Source: Pseudomonadota bacterium (GTDB lineage Bacteria > Pseudomonadota > Gammaproteobacteria > Steroidobacterales > Steroidobacteraceae). Taken from it: 64,000 nucleotides of DNA. This document shows, piece after piece, positions 55,224 to 63,870 of this stretch (the first letter of the stretch is position 1; the number at the start of each line of letters is the position of its first letter). The notes under the pieces were generated by a model that did not search any database, was not told where the DNA came from, and worked only from the letters and a program-made list of their open reading frames with translations. The translations under genes were made by a program, and so were the position numbers. The stretch spans positions 62,001 through 126,000 of the forward strand of contig JADIZR010000002.1 of the NCBI GenBank assembly GCA_016704655.1, written 5' to 3'.

Positions 55224-56900
55224 ATGAACGACTCAAACCGCTACCGGTCCCAGCGAGGTCCGATCCGCGCGGCCCGCGGCACGGAACTCACCGCGCGCAG
55301 CTGGCTCACCGAAGCGCCGTTGCGCATGTTGATGAACAACCTCGATCCGGACGTCGCCGAACGCCCGGACGAGCTGGTCGTGTACGGCGGCATCGGCCGC
55401 GCCGCACGCGACTGGGAAAGTTACGACCGCATCGTGCGCTGCCTGCGCGAACTCGGCGACGACGAAACGCTGCTGGTGCAGTCGGGCAAGCCCGTCGGCG
55501 TGTTCCGCACGCACACGGATGCGCCGCGCGTCCTGATCGCGAACTCGAACCTCGTCGGCCGCTGGGCCACCTGGGACCACTTCAACGAGCTCGATCGCAA
55601 GGGGCTCATGATGTACGGCCAGATGACGGCCGGCTCCTGGATCTACATCGGCAGCCAGGGCATCGTGCAAGGCACGTACGAGACCTTCGTCGAGATGGGC
55701 CGCCAGCACTACAGCGGCAACCTGACCGGCAAGTGGATTCTCACCGCGGGCCTCGGCGGCATGGGTGGCGCGCAGCCGCTCGCGGCGACCATGGCAGGCG
55801 CCTCGATGCTCGCGATCGAGTGCCGTCGTGACCGCATCCAGAAGCGGCTCGAGACGCGTTATCTCGACGTCGGCGTCGAATCGCTCGACGAGGCACTCGA
55901 ACTGATCGCACGTGCGACGCGCGAGGGCAAGGCGATCTCGGTCGGCCTGCTCGGCAACGCGGCAGAGCTGCTGCCGGAGATGCTGCGGCGCGGGGTGCGC
56001 CCGGACGCAGTGACGGACCAGACGTCGGCGCACGATCCGATCAATGGTTACCTGCCGGCAGGCTGGACCGTCGAGCAATGGGACAAGCTGCGCGCCAGCG
56101 ACCCTGCGGCGGTCGCAAGCGCGGCGCGCAAGTCGATGGCGCAGCACGTGGGGGCAATGCTGGCCTTTCAGCAACTCGGCATCCCGACCTTCGATTACGG
56201 CAACAACATCCGGCAGGTCGCGTTCGACGAGGGCGTCAGGAACGCGTTCGACTTCCCAGGCTTCGTGCCCGCGTACGTGCGACCGCTGTTCTGCCGCGGC
56301 ATTGGCCCGTTCCGCTGGGCTGCGCTTTCGGGCGATCCCGAGGACATCCACCGCACCGATGCGAAGGTGAAGGAGATGATCCCGGACGACCCGCACCTGC
56401 ACCGCTGGCTCGACATGGCGCGTGAGCGCATCCAGTTCCAGGGCCTGCCTGCGCGCATCTGCTGGGTCGGCCTTGGCCAGCGTCATCGGCTCGGTCTCGC
56501 CTTCAATGAGATGGTGCAGCGTGGCGAACTCAAGGCGCCGATAGTGATCGGGCGCGATCATCTCGACTCCGGCTCGGTCGCGAGCCCGAACCGCGAGACC
56601 GAGGCGATGAAGGACGGCTCGGATGCCGTTGCCGACTGGCCGCTGCTCAACGCGCTGCTGAATACGGCGAGCGGTGCGACGTGGGTTTCGATCCACCATG
56701 GCGGCGGCGTCGGCATCGGTTACTCGCAGCACTCCGGCGTCGTCATCTGTTGCGATGGCACAGCTGCCGCAGCACGCCGCATCGAGCGTGTCCTCTGGAA
56801 CGATCCAGCGACCGGCGTGATGCGCCATGCGGACGCGGGTTATGAGATCGCCGTCGACTGCGCGCGTGCGAACAACCTGAACCTCCCTTTCCTGGATTGA
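55224..56900 (+). CDS. hutU: Urocanate hydratase
   Basis: A 558-residue urocanase, standard length. The NAD-binding block has GLGGMGGAQPLAATMAG near residue 175, DQTSAHDPINGYLPAGW is the family core, and SIHHGGGVGIGYSQHSG is at the C-terminus. It adds water to urocanate to give imidazolonepropionate using tightly bound NAD. It lies 57 bases after the FTCD gene and 79 bases before hutI, so one histidine-use operon is likely. HutH is not present in the window. Confidence 0.97.
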   Translation: MNDSNRYRSQRGPIRAARGTELTARSWLTEAPLRMLMNNLDPDVAERPDELVVYGGIGRAARDWESYDRIVRCLRELGDDETLLVQSGKPVGVFRTHTDAPRVLIANSNLVGRWATWDHFNELDRKGLMMYGQMTAGSWIYIGSQGIVQGTYETFVEMGRQHYSGNLTGKWILTAGLGGMGGAQPLAATMAGASMLAIECRRDRIQKRLETRYLDVGVESLDEALELIARATREGKAISVGLLGNAAELLPEMLRRGVRPDAVTDQTSAHDPINGYLPAGWTVEQWDKLRASDPAAVASAARKSMAQHVGAMLAFQQLGIPTFDYGNNIRQVAFDEGVRNAFDFPGFVPAYVRPLFCRGIGPFRWAALSGDPEDIHRTDAKVKEMIPDDPHLHRWLDMARERIQFQGLPARICWVGLGQRHRLGLAFNEMVQRGELKAPIVIGRDHLDSGSVASPNRETEAMKDGSDAVADWPLLNALLNTASGATWVSIHHGGGVGIGYSQHSGVVICCDGTAAAARRIERVLWNDPATGVMRHADAGYEIAVDCARANNLNLPFLD

Positions 56901-56923
56901 AGGCTCCGCCGTCACCGCTTTCA

Positions 56924-56979
56924 CTGTCCTTCCCTCCCCCTTCCCCTCCCTTCCTTCCTCCCTTCCTCCCCCCCTCCCC
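56924..56979. repeat. Pyrimidine-only nonamer-like tract before hutI
   Basis: A run of C and T only, with units CTTCCCTCC, CTTCCTTCC and CTTCCTCCC of the same kind as the other three loci, but only one arm. It ends exactly at the TTG start of hutI and thereby replaces any purine-rich ribosome-binding site. Confidence 0.75.
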
Positions 56980-58197
56980 TTGCGAAGCATCTGGCGCAAC
57001 CTCTCCCTCCTCACCTGCGACGACCATCGCCGCGTCTTCGTCGACGGCGCCGTCGTCACCACCGACGACACGATCACGTGGGTGGGCGAAGCGCGGGACC
57101 TGCCGGCGGGCATCGCAGCCGATCGCACCATCGAACTCGCGGGTCGCTGGCTGACGCCCGGGCTCATCGACTGCCACACGCACATCGTCTTCGGCGGGCA
57201 GCGCGCCGCGGAATTCGCGCGCCGCACCGCCGGCACGAGTTACGCCGACATCGCGCGTGAGGGCGGCGGCATCCTGAACACCGTGCGCGCGACTCGCGCC
57301 GCGGACGTCGATGAGCTCGTTCGACGCAGTGAGCCGCGGTTGCGCGCGCTGCTGCAGGAAGGCGTGACGACGATCGAGATCAAGTCGGGGTACGGGCTGG
57401 ACTTCGAGTCGGAGCGGCGCATGCTGCTTGCGGCCCGAGCCTTGGAGCAGCGGCTGCCCGTGACCGTCGTGACTTCGTTGCTCGCGGCGCACGCGACACC
57501 GCCCGAGTTCAAGGGGCGGGAGGACGACTACATCGACCTGATCTGCAACGAGTGGCTGCCGCGCTTCGCCCAGGAGCGGGGGCTGGTCGACATGGTGGAT
57601 GCGTACTGCGAAAGCATCGCGTTCAGCGCGACGCAGTGCGAACGGCTGTTTACGGCCGCGAGTGCGCACGGCTGGCCGGTGCGACTGCATGCCGAGCAGA
57701 TCAGCAACATCGGCGGCAGCCGCATGGCCGCACGTCACGGCGCACTTGCCTGCGATCACCTCGAATACGCGACGGAGGGCGACACGATCGAACTGGCGCG
57801 AGCCGGCACCGTCGCGGTGCTGTTGCCCGTGGCGTATTACGTGCTCGCCGATCCGCGCCTGCCACCAATCGACTTGTTCCGCGCGCACGGCGTGCCGATG
57901 GCCGTCGCGAGCGATGCGAATCCCGGCTCGGCGCCCGGCGCATCGCTGCAGACCGCAATGAACATGGCACGCCGCCTGTTCGGCTTGACGAGCGACGAGG
58001 TGCTCGACGGCGTCACGCGCAATGCCGCCCGCGCGCTCGGACTGGGCGATCGGCTGGGTCAGATCGCGCCGGGCTTCCGGGCGGACTTCGCGGCGTGGTC
58101 GATCGATACGCCGGACGAACTCGGTTACTGGATCGGTTTCAATCCGTGCAGCATGGTCGTGCGCAATGGCATGATCGTGCTGGAGCGGGACACATGA
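56980..58197 (+). CDS. hutI: Imidazolonepropionase
   Basis: A 405-residue amidohydrolase fold enzyme that opens imidazolonepropionate to formiminoglutamate. Metal ligands are HTH in LIDCHTHIVFGG and His in VRLHAEQISNIGG and ACDHLEY; SDANPGSAPGASLQTAMNMA is the conserved later block. The start is TTG, the first possible start near the family N-terminus, and no Shine-Dalgarno is present because a pyrimidine tract precedes it. Translation may be coupled or weak. Its stop overlaps the next gene by 4 bases (ATGA). Confidence 0.95.
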   Translation: MRSIWRNLSLLTCDDHRRVFVDGAVVTTDDTITWVGEARDLPAGIAADRTIELAGRWLTPGLIDCHTHIVFGGQRAAEFARRTAGTSYADIAREGGGILNTVRATRAADVDELVRRSEPRLRALLQEGVTTIEIKSGYGLDFESERRMLLAARALEQRLPVTVVTSLLAAHATPPEFKGREDDYIDLICNEWLPRFAQERGLVDMVDAYCESIAFSATQCERLFTAASAHGWPVRLHAEQISNIGGSRMAARHGALACDHLEYATEGDTIELARAGTVAVLLPVAYYVLADPRLPPIDLFRAHGVPMAVASDANPGSAPGASLQTAMNMARRLFGLTSDEVLDGVTRNAARALGLGDRLGQIAPGFRADFAAWSIDTPDELGYWIGFNPCSMVVRNGMIVLERDT

Positions 58198-59867
58198 ACG
58201 CAGCACAGGATGGCATGAGCGAGATGAAGCTGAAATCAGTCGCCTGCACGACCATCGTCGCCGCGCTCCTGCTGGCAGGCTGCGACCGACGCAAGGAAGA
58301 ACCACCCCCTCTACCCGACCCGCAGTCGGTCCCTGCCAGGGACGCCGCACAGGCAACCGTCAGCAAGAGTCACCTGCCCCCGGGGATCGACTGGTTCGGC
58401 GGTGACGTCGACGCGGCGTTTGCGGCCGCCAGGGCGGCCGACAAACCGGTATTCCTGTACTGGGGCGCCGAGTGGTGCCCGCCCTGCGCACAGATCAAGA
58501 CGACGATCTTCAGCAAGCGCGAATTCCAGGAGCGCTCACGCCTGTTCGTGCCTGTCTACCTCGACGGCGATACACCGAGTGCGCAGAAGTACGGCGAGCG
58601 CTTCGGCGTGATCGGCTACCCGACGATGATCCTGTTCAAGCCGGACGGGACGGAAATCACGCGCCTGCCGGGCGGCGTCGACGTCGCACGCTACGCCAGG
58701 ATTCTCGACGTCGCGCTCGCCGACGCGCGTCCCGTCAGCGATATCCTTGCAGCAGCACGCAGCGGCGACGCCGTCACGTCGAACGACTGGAGGCTGCTCG
58801 CGTATTACTCCTGGAGCACCGACGCCGGTCGCGTGCTGCCGGTCGACCGGCAACTGGACACCTTCCATGCACTCGCGCAACGCTGTCCCGCCGAATTGCC
58901 GGCAGAGTGCGCGCGATTCTTCTTCGATTACCTCGGTGCCGCTGCCAACGCGTCGGAACCCGGCAAGCCGGCTCTCGACGGGCTCGAGCGCGCCGATGCC
59001 CGCCGCAGATTGCTGGCACTGCTGCCGTCGCCGGCGGTCCAGGCGGCGAACGTCGACAACCTGCTGTACGGCGCCAGGGACGTGATCGGCGTCCTGTCGA
59101 GCGACGGCACGCCCGAACGCTCCCAGCTCACGCGCGCCTGGAGCGATGCGCTCGAGCAACTCGGGGGCGAAGCCAAGCCGCTGTCGGCATCGGAAGAGCT
59201 GCTGCGCGTTCGCGCGCGCGTGCTGCTCGCCAGGCTCGACGCACCGGATGCACCGCTGTCAGCGGCACTGCTCGAAGAGGCGCGGCAGGCAGTCGCGCAG
59301 GTCGATGCCGTCACACCGGCGGGCTATCCGCGCCAGGCGGCCATCAATGCGGCCGCGAACCTGTACTGGGAAGCGGGCCTCGACGCCGAGGCCAACACGC
59401 TGCTCACCGCCGAACTCGAGAAATCCACCGCCCCCTACTACTTCATGCTCGACCTCGCCGACCTCGCCGAGAAGGCGGGCCGCAAGCAGGAAGCGGTGGA
59501 CTGGCTGGCACGTGCGTACGCCGGCGCGAAAGGGCCGGCCACGCGCTTCCAGTGGGGTTACAACTACCTCGTGGGCATGCTGGAGCTGACGCCCGAAGAC
59601 GTGCAGGGCATCGAGCGCGCGGGCCTGGCGGTGCTCGGCGAGCTCGACGGCTCGCCCGACGCGTTCTACCAGCGCACGCGCATGCGGCTCGAACAGCTCG
59701 ACGCGAAACTGCTGGAATGGGGCCAGACCGGCGCAGCCGCCAGAGTCATCGACACCCTGCGCGCACGCACCAGCGAGATCTGCCGCAAGCTGCCGGAGCA
59801 GGACGCAGGCCGCGCTAACTGCGAGAAATTCCTTGCCGCGAAAGCGCGTCCCACTCAGGCCGCGTGA
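58194..59867 (+). CDS. Thioredoxin-fold lipoprotein
   Basis: A 557-residue protein. A lipobox (LLLAGC, Cys30 from this start) marks an anchored envelope protein. A thioredoxin domain at about residues 65-180 has WCPPC (Cys95, Cys98) and GYPTMILFKPDG, as in DsbD-gamma-like or thioredoxin-like reductases. The remaining 370 residues are helical, with TPR-like segments (LADLAEKAGRKQEAVDWLAR). The start overlaps the hutI stop (ATGA). Internal ATGs at 58215 and 58224 would also give a lipoprotein signal. Confidence 0.88.
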   Translation: MNAAQDGMSEMKLKSVACTTIVAALLLAGCDRRKEEPPPLPDPQSVPARDAAQATVSKSHLPPGIDWFGGDVDAAFAAARAADKPVFLYWGAEWCPPCAQIKTTIFSKREFQERSRLFVPVYLDGDTPSAQKYGERFGVIGYPTMILFKPDGTEITRLPGGVDVARYARILDVALADARPVSDILAAARSGDAVTSNDWRLLAYYSWSTDAGRVLPVDRQLDTFHALAQRCPAELPAECARFFFDYLGAAANASEPGKPALDGLERADARRRLLALLPSPAVQAANVDNLLYGARDVIGVLSSDGTPERSQLTRAWSDALEQLGGEAKPLSASEELLRVRARVLLARLDAPDAPLSAALLEEARQAVAQVDAVTPAGYPRQAAINAAANLYWEAGLDAEANTLLTAELEKSTAPYYFMLDLADLAEKAGRKQEAVDWLARAYAGAKGPATRFQWGYNYLVGMLELTPEDVQGIERAGLAVLGELDGSPDAFYQRTRMRLEQLDAKLLEWGQTGAAARVIDTLRARTSEICRKLPEQDAGRANCEKFLAAKARPTQAA

Positions 59868-60417
59868 TCGCGTACTTGACGGCCGCACGCTCCGCCTCGC
59901 TGCGGCCATCGATGACGTCCTGGGCGTAAACGAATTCGCCGACTCGCCGCAGCCCGCACTTCTCCATCACGCGCTGCGAAGCCAGGTTACCAAGCAGCGT
60001 CCTGGCTGAAATCCTGGCGAGGCCCAGCTCGTTGAAGCCGTGCGCCAGCAACGCGTGGGCGCCCTCGGTCGCATACCCGCGGCCCCACGCTGAACGCTGC
60101 AGCCGGTAGCCGAGTTCGACGTACTCCGGCTCGATGCGGTCGTCGCGGAGGTGGAACCAGCCGAGGAACTCGCCCGTGTCGCGGCGTTCGGCGGCGAAAT
60201 ACCCCAGCCCCGGCTGTGCCCGGTAAATGGCCAACCAGCGCGGCAGGTAGGTTTCGACATAAGCTGCAAGCGGAGTCGGCTGGCCGTAGGTGATGTAGCG
60301 CATCACCTCCGGATCCGCATCCAGTGCCACCAGCAGATCCGCGTCCGCCGGCACGAATCGCCGCAGCCGCAGACGCCCGGTCTCAAGTAGGATGTGCCCG
60401 GTCACAGGTCCATTCAC
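59815..60417 (-). CDS. GNAT acetyltransferase, RimJ/RimL type
   Basis: A 200-residue acetyltransferase with LETGRLRLRRFVPADADLL at the start, VELGYRLQRSAWGRGYATEG, where the acetyl-CoA loop is RSAWGRGYATEG, and NLASQRVMEKCGLRRVGE, all typical of the RimJ/RimL/ribosomal-protein acetyltransferase group. The target may be a protein or a small amine. It starts with GTG only 7 bases from the divergent aldolase start, so promoters must lie inside the opposite genes or the start is farther in. It overlaps the previous gene by 53 bases. Confidence 0.88.
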   Translation of the reverse strand: MNGPVTGHILLETGRLRLRRFVPADADLLVALDADPEVMRYITYGQPTPLAAYVETYLPRWLAIYRAQPGLGYFAAERRDTGEFLGWFHLRDDRIEPEYVELGYRLQRSAWGRGYATEGAHALLAHGFNELGLARISARTLLGNLASQRVMEKCGLRRVGEFVYAQDVIDGRSEAERAAVKYAITRPEWDALSRQGISRS

Positions 60418-60424
60418 GCGTCCA

Positions 60425-61462
60425 ATGAGCGTCGAAGTTTACGATTTCCGCAGCGACAACGTCGGCGGCGTCGCGCCCGAGCTGCTCGAAGCGCTGCTGG
60501 CCGCAAACCGCGGCACGGCTGCCCCGTACGGCGACGACGACTGCACGCGCGCGATGACTGCCCGGTTTCGCCATGCGTTCGAGCACGACGGGCTGCTGGC
60601 GTTCCCGCTGGCGACCGGCACGGGCGCGAATGCCGTCGCGCTGGCCGGACTGGCCAATCCGTACGGCGCGATCTACTGCCATGAGACGGCGCACATCAAC
60701 GTGTATGAGTGCGGCGCTCCCGAACTGTTCACCGGCGCGAAACTCGTCGGGCTCGCTGGCGACGGCTACAAGCTGCAGGCGGCCGCGCTCGATGCGGCGC
60801 TCGCGCTGGCAGGCCGCGGTAATGCGACGCGCGTGCAGCCATTCGCGCTCAACCTGACGCAACCGACGGATTTCGGCACGTTGTATTCAATCGACGAGCT
60901 GCGGCACCTGAGCGAGGTCGCGCATCGTCACGGACTGCTCGTGCATCTCGACGGCGCGCGCTTCGCCAACGCCATCGCCGCACTCGGGTGCAGTCCGGCC
61001 GCGATGACGTGGCGCGCCGGCATCGACGTGGTGTCGTTCGGGGCGACCAAGAATGGCGCGATGAATGCCGAAGCCGTGCTCGTGTTCGATCCCGCAGTGG
61101 CCGCACGGATACCGTTCCTGATGAAGCGCGGCGGCCAGGTCGTGTCGAAGGCACGGTTCCTGTCGGCCCAGCTCGATCGGTACCTGGCTGACGACCGCTG
61201 GCTCGAGCGAGCACGCCAGTCGAATGCCAATGCCGCCCGGCTCGCCCGGCGCTTGCAGGCCATCCGGGGCGTCGAGCTGATCGGCAAGGTCGAGATCAAC
61301 ATGCTGTTCGCACGGCTGCCCGACGCAGCTGTGGCCGCGCTCGATCGCGGCCCGTTCCGGTACTACAAGCTCGGCCTTGACCAGCGCTTCGTCTGCCGGC
61401 ACGACCAGGAACCCGCGGGCATGGACCTGCTCGTCACGACCATCGAGCGGGCGCTGGCATGA
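60425..61462 (+). CDS. ltaE: Low-specificity L-threonine aldolase
   Basis: A 345-residue PLP enzyme of the aminotransferase fold. VYDFRSDNVGGVAPELLEAL starts the chain, TGTGANAVALAGLANPYGAI surrounds the PLP ring, LVHLDGARFANAIAALG holds the Asp, and GATKNGAMNAEAV the Schiff-base Lys. It splits threonine (and allo-threonine) to glycine and acetaldehyde. The stop codon overlaps the next gene by 4 bases (ATGA). The role with its odd partners is unclear. Confidence 0.93.
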   Translation: MSVEVYDFRSDNVGGVAPELLEALLAANRGTAAPYGDDDCTRAMTARFRHAFEHDGLLAFPLATGTGANAVALAGLANPYGAIYCHETAHINVYECGAPELFTGAKLVGLAGDGYKLQAAALDAALALAGRGNATRVQPFALNLTQPTDFGTLYSIDELRHLSEVAHRHGLLVHLDGARFANAIAALGCSPAAMTWRAGIDVVSFGATKNGAMNAEAVLVFDPAVAARIPFLMKRGGQVVSKARFLSAQLDRYLADDRWLERARQSNANAARLARRLQAIRGVELIGKVEINMLFARLPDAAVAALDRGPFRYYKLGLDQRFVCRHDQEPAGMDLLVTTIERALA

Positions 61463-62322
61463 GACGCGCGTTGCGAACTGCGTGCGTTTCTTTCGCGCTT
61501 TTTGCAGGCTGCCTGCCCGCAATGCTGGTCGTCGCAGCGGAAGTGCAGGCGGAGTCCCTCGAACAGATCCCGCTGCATTACCGCATGGCGGAAGAGCTGC
61601 TGCCGATCCTGCAACCGCTCCTGCCGCCGGGTTCGGCCATGACCGGCACCGGCAACGTGCTGTTCGTGCGAGCGGATGCAGCAACGATCCAGCAGGTGCG
61701 TGACGCCGTCGCAAGTCTCGACCGAGTCCCGCGTCAACTGCTGATCACGGTCGGCCAGGGCATGGGCGTGCTGGGCAGTGGCACGTCGGTGCGCGGTTCC
61801 GGCACGGTCGGGTCGGGGGACGTGCAGGCCGGCGTCAATCGCCCGCCCGCGACCGACGCCAGCGGGCAGATCGTCGTCGGCAGTGGCACGACGCGCGACG
61901 ACATACGCAACGTCTCAAGCGTGCAGGCACTCGAAGGCTACGAGACTTACGTATCACTCGGGCAATCGCGCCCGGTGACGTCCACGACGGTCACGGGCGG
62001 GGTGCATTACCCTCCGGTCGTCACGCAGTCGACGGAGTTCCGCGACGTGCAGACCGGCTTCTACGCCACGCCGCGCGTCAGCGGTGACCGCGTGACGCTC
62101 GAAATCTCGCCGCGCCAGCAACGGTCGACAGGCAACGGGCGTGACGCGCCCGTGACCACGGGCGGCATCACCACGACCGTGGCCGGCAGACTCGGCGAAT
62201 GGCTGCAGCTCGGCGGTTCCACCGACAGTTCTGGCGGCTCCGACCGCGGGCTCGTCACCTGGGGTACGCGCGCAGATTTGACGCAGTACTCGGCTTGGGT
62301 CAAGGTTGACGAAGCGCGTTGA
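61459..62322 (+). CDS. Mini-secretin-like exported protein
   Basis: A 287-residue protein with a signal peptide (ACVSFALFAGCLPAMLVVAA). Residues about 38-100 match the secretin N1/STN-like ring fold: LPPGSAMTGTGNVLFVRADA then IQQVRDAVASLDRVPRQLLI. The later part (about 160-260) has TEFRDVQTGFYATPRVSGD and VTLEISPRQQ, similar to the beta-barrel domain of secretins, but with the channel gate region mostly missing and Gly/Ser-rich linkers. Full secretins are usually 400 residues or more. It may be a pilot-like or degenerate secretin. Its start overlaps ltaE. Confidence 0.7.
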   Translation: MRRALRTACVSFALFAGCLPAMLVVAAEVQAESLEQIPLHYRMAEELLPILQPLLPPGSAMTGTGNVLFVRADAATIQQVRDAVASLDRVPRQLLITVGQGMGVLGSGTSVRGSGTVGSGDVQAGVNRPPATDASGQIVVGSGTTRDDIRNVSSVQALEGYETYVSLGQSRPVTSTTVTGGVHYPPVVTQSTEFRDVQTGFYATPRVSGDRVTLEISPRQQRSTGNGRDAPVTTGGITTTVAGRLGEWLQLGGSTDSSGGSDRGLVTWGTRADLTQYSAWVKVDEAR

Positions 62323-62356
62323 CACACCGCAGGGATCGTCGGGACAAAAGCTGCAG

Positions 62357-63307
62357 ATGCCAACCGAACCGAACCGCAAAATGCCAGCGGCAGGCCTGAC
62401 CATCGCGGTCGTGGGCGCGGGCCGCATCGGCTCGGAACTCATCCGCAACCTCGGCCTGATGGGCATCGGTCGCATCGACGTGTTCGAGCGCGAGCCGCAC
62501 CTGGCCGATCCCCTGCGCAGCCGTTACACAGTGTACGAAGGCGATTTCTGGGACACGCTGACGCTGGCCGGCCTGCAGGGTTACGACTTTGCCGCCTGCA
62601 CCGTCGACAGCCCCACCGCACGGCAGCGCATGAACCAGAAGTGCGTCGTGGCCAACGCCAACATGGTCCAGGTGTGGACGGAAGGCACGCTGGCCATTGT
62701 CGGTGCCTACCCTTTCGCGGCACAGCCGGATTCTGCGTGCTTCGAATGCGATGCGTCGCGCGCTGCCACGCCACTGCCGATCGCTGCACTCAGGCTGTCG
62801 GTGGAAGAGATCCCGACCACCGCGGGGCCCGCCACGCGCATCGCAACGGCGAGTGTCGCTGGGGCACTGGCCGCTGCCCTGATCGCACGGATCGCGGCAG
62901 GTGCGCACGGCTCGGTAGCGCGCCGCGCCACCCTCGACGCCACGCTGGGCCAGGGCACCTCGCATGAAATCCGACGCGACCCGCACTGTCGGCGCTGCGG
63001 GTCGCTGCAGCGACCGGTGCCGATCGTCCAGACGCGCAACCGCTGGCAAGCCGCCGCCTCCGTGGCACATACGTTCCCCGAGATGCTGAACCAGCGGCTG
63101 CAGCTCAGCGACGAAATCGAAGGCCTGCCGGTGGAATCCTGCTGCGTGCGCGAGCTGAGCGCACGCTTCAACGGCGGCCCGATCCCGGCCAAGTTCGCCT
63201 TGACGGAGGCCGGCGGCCGGATCGTCTGCCTCGACTTCGAAGAGCGCGATGCGGGTCCAGCGCCCGCCGTGTCACGAGCAACCGCCGGCCATCAGTCCGG
63301 CAAGTGA
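62357..63307 (+). CDS. ThiF/MoeB (E1-like) family protein, divergent
   Basis: A 316-residue protein. The NAD/ATP-binding fold begins TIAVVGAGRIGSELIRNLGL (GxGxxG at residues 20-25). Two CxxC pairs, Cys128/Cys131 and Cys211/Cys214, are in place for the structural zinc of E1-like enzymes. The D-x-D/N-R catalytic segment of MoeB and ThiF is not clear (VFEREPHLADPLRSR instead), so adenylating activity is in doubt. No ubiquitin-like or MoaD/ThiS partner is nearby. The start is uncertain; the frame opens at 62306 inside the previous gene. Confidence 0.8.
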   Translation: MPTEPNRKMPAAGLTIAVVGAGRIGSELIRNLGLMGIGRIDVFEREPHLADPLRSRYTVYEGDFWDTLTLAGLQGYDFAACTVDSPTARQRMNQKCVVANANMVQVWTEGTLAIVGAYPFAAQPDSACFECDASRAATPLPIAALRLSVEEIPTTAGPATRIATASVAGALAAALIARIAAGAHGSVARRATLDATLGQGTSHEIRRDPHCRRCGSLQRPVPIVQTRNRWQAAASVAHTFPEMLNQRLQLSDEIEGLPVESCCVRELSARFNGGPIPAKFALTEAGGRIVCLDFEERDAGPAPAVSRATAGHQSGK

Positions 63308-63310
63308 CCG

Positions 63311-63853
63311 TCAGGGCAGGGTGGGCGCCGGCGCAGAAGGCGATGCCGTCGCCGCAGGTGCGGGCGCAGCCGCCGGTTCGACGCTGAGCCCCGAGGACGG
63401 CCTCATCGGTTCAGGCGCGTTGATGACCTCGAAGCGATCCGCGAAATAGTCGGTTTCACCGAAGCACGTGGTGGGCAACCCACGATGCTCCTGGTAGTGG
63501 ATCCGTACCTGCTGGCCAACGGCCTTGTGCAGTTGCTCGGCCACGACCGGGTCGCGCACGCTGAAACTCCAGATCTGCGGCGCGACGCCGCCCACGATGT
63601 ACTGCGCCAGCTCGCCTTCGTAGGTCTTGCAGATCCAGCCGCGCTTGGAGAATTTCTGCAGCACGCCGGCGCGCTCGCCTTCGGAGTAGCTCCACCACAG
63701 CATGAACATCGTGTAGAGGCCGATCAGGATCAGTGCGCCGATCAGGCTGCCCCAGAAGAACGACCTGAAACTGCGACGCGGCGGCTTGAGCGGCGGCGGC
63801 GCGGCTGCCGGCCTCGTCGTCGATTGGCTGGCAGCGGCAGGCGTTTCGGCCAT
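63311..63853 (-). CDS. Membrane-anchored hypothetical protein
   Basis: A 180-residue protein. A Pro/Ala-rich N-terminus is followed by one helix (about residues 32-55, FFWGSLIGALILIGLYTMFM), then a domain with WSYSEGERAGVLQKFSKRG, where SEGERAG and KRGWICKTYEGEL are conserved in a family of unknown function, and a Pro/Ala-rich end. AGGGG precedes this ATG by 8 bases. A second ATG at 63874 overlaps the upstream stop (ATGA) and is the alternative start. It converges with the ThiF-like gene, 3 bases apart. Confidence 0.8.
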   Translation of the reverse strand: MAETPAAASQSTTRPAAAPPPLKPPRRSFRSFFWGSLIGALILIGLYTMFMLWWSYSEGERAGVLQKFSKRGWICKTYEGELAQYIVGGVAPQIWSFSVRDPVVAEQLHKAVGQQVRIHYQEHRGLPTTCFGETDYFADRFEVINAPEPMRPSSGLSVEPAAAPAPAATASPSAPAPTLP

Positions 63854-63870
63854 GGTCGGATCCCCTGTGA

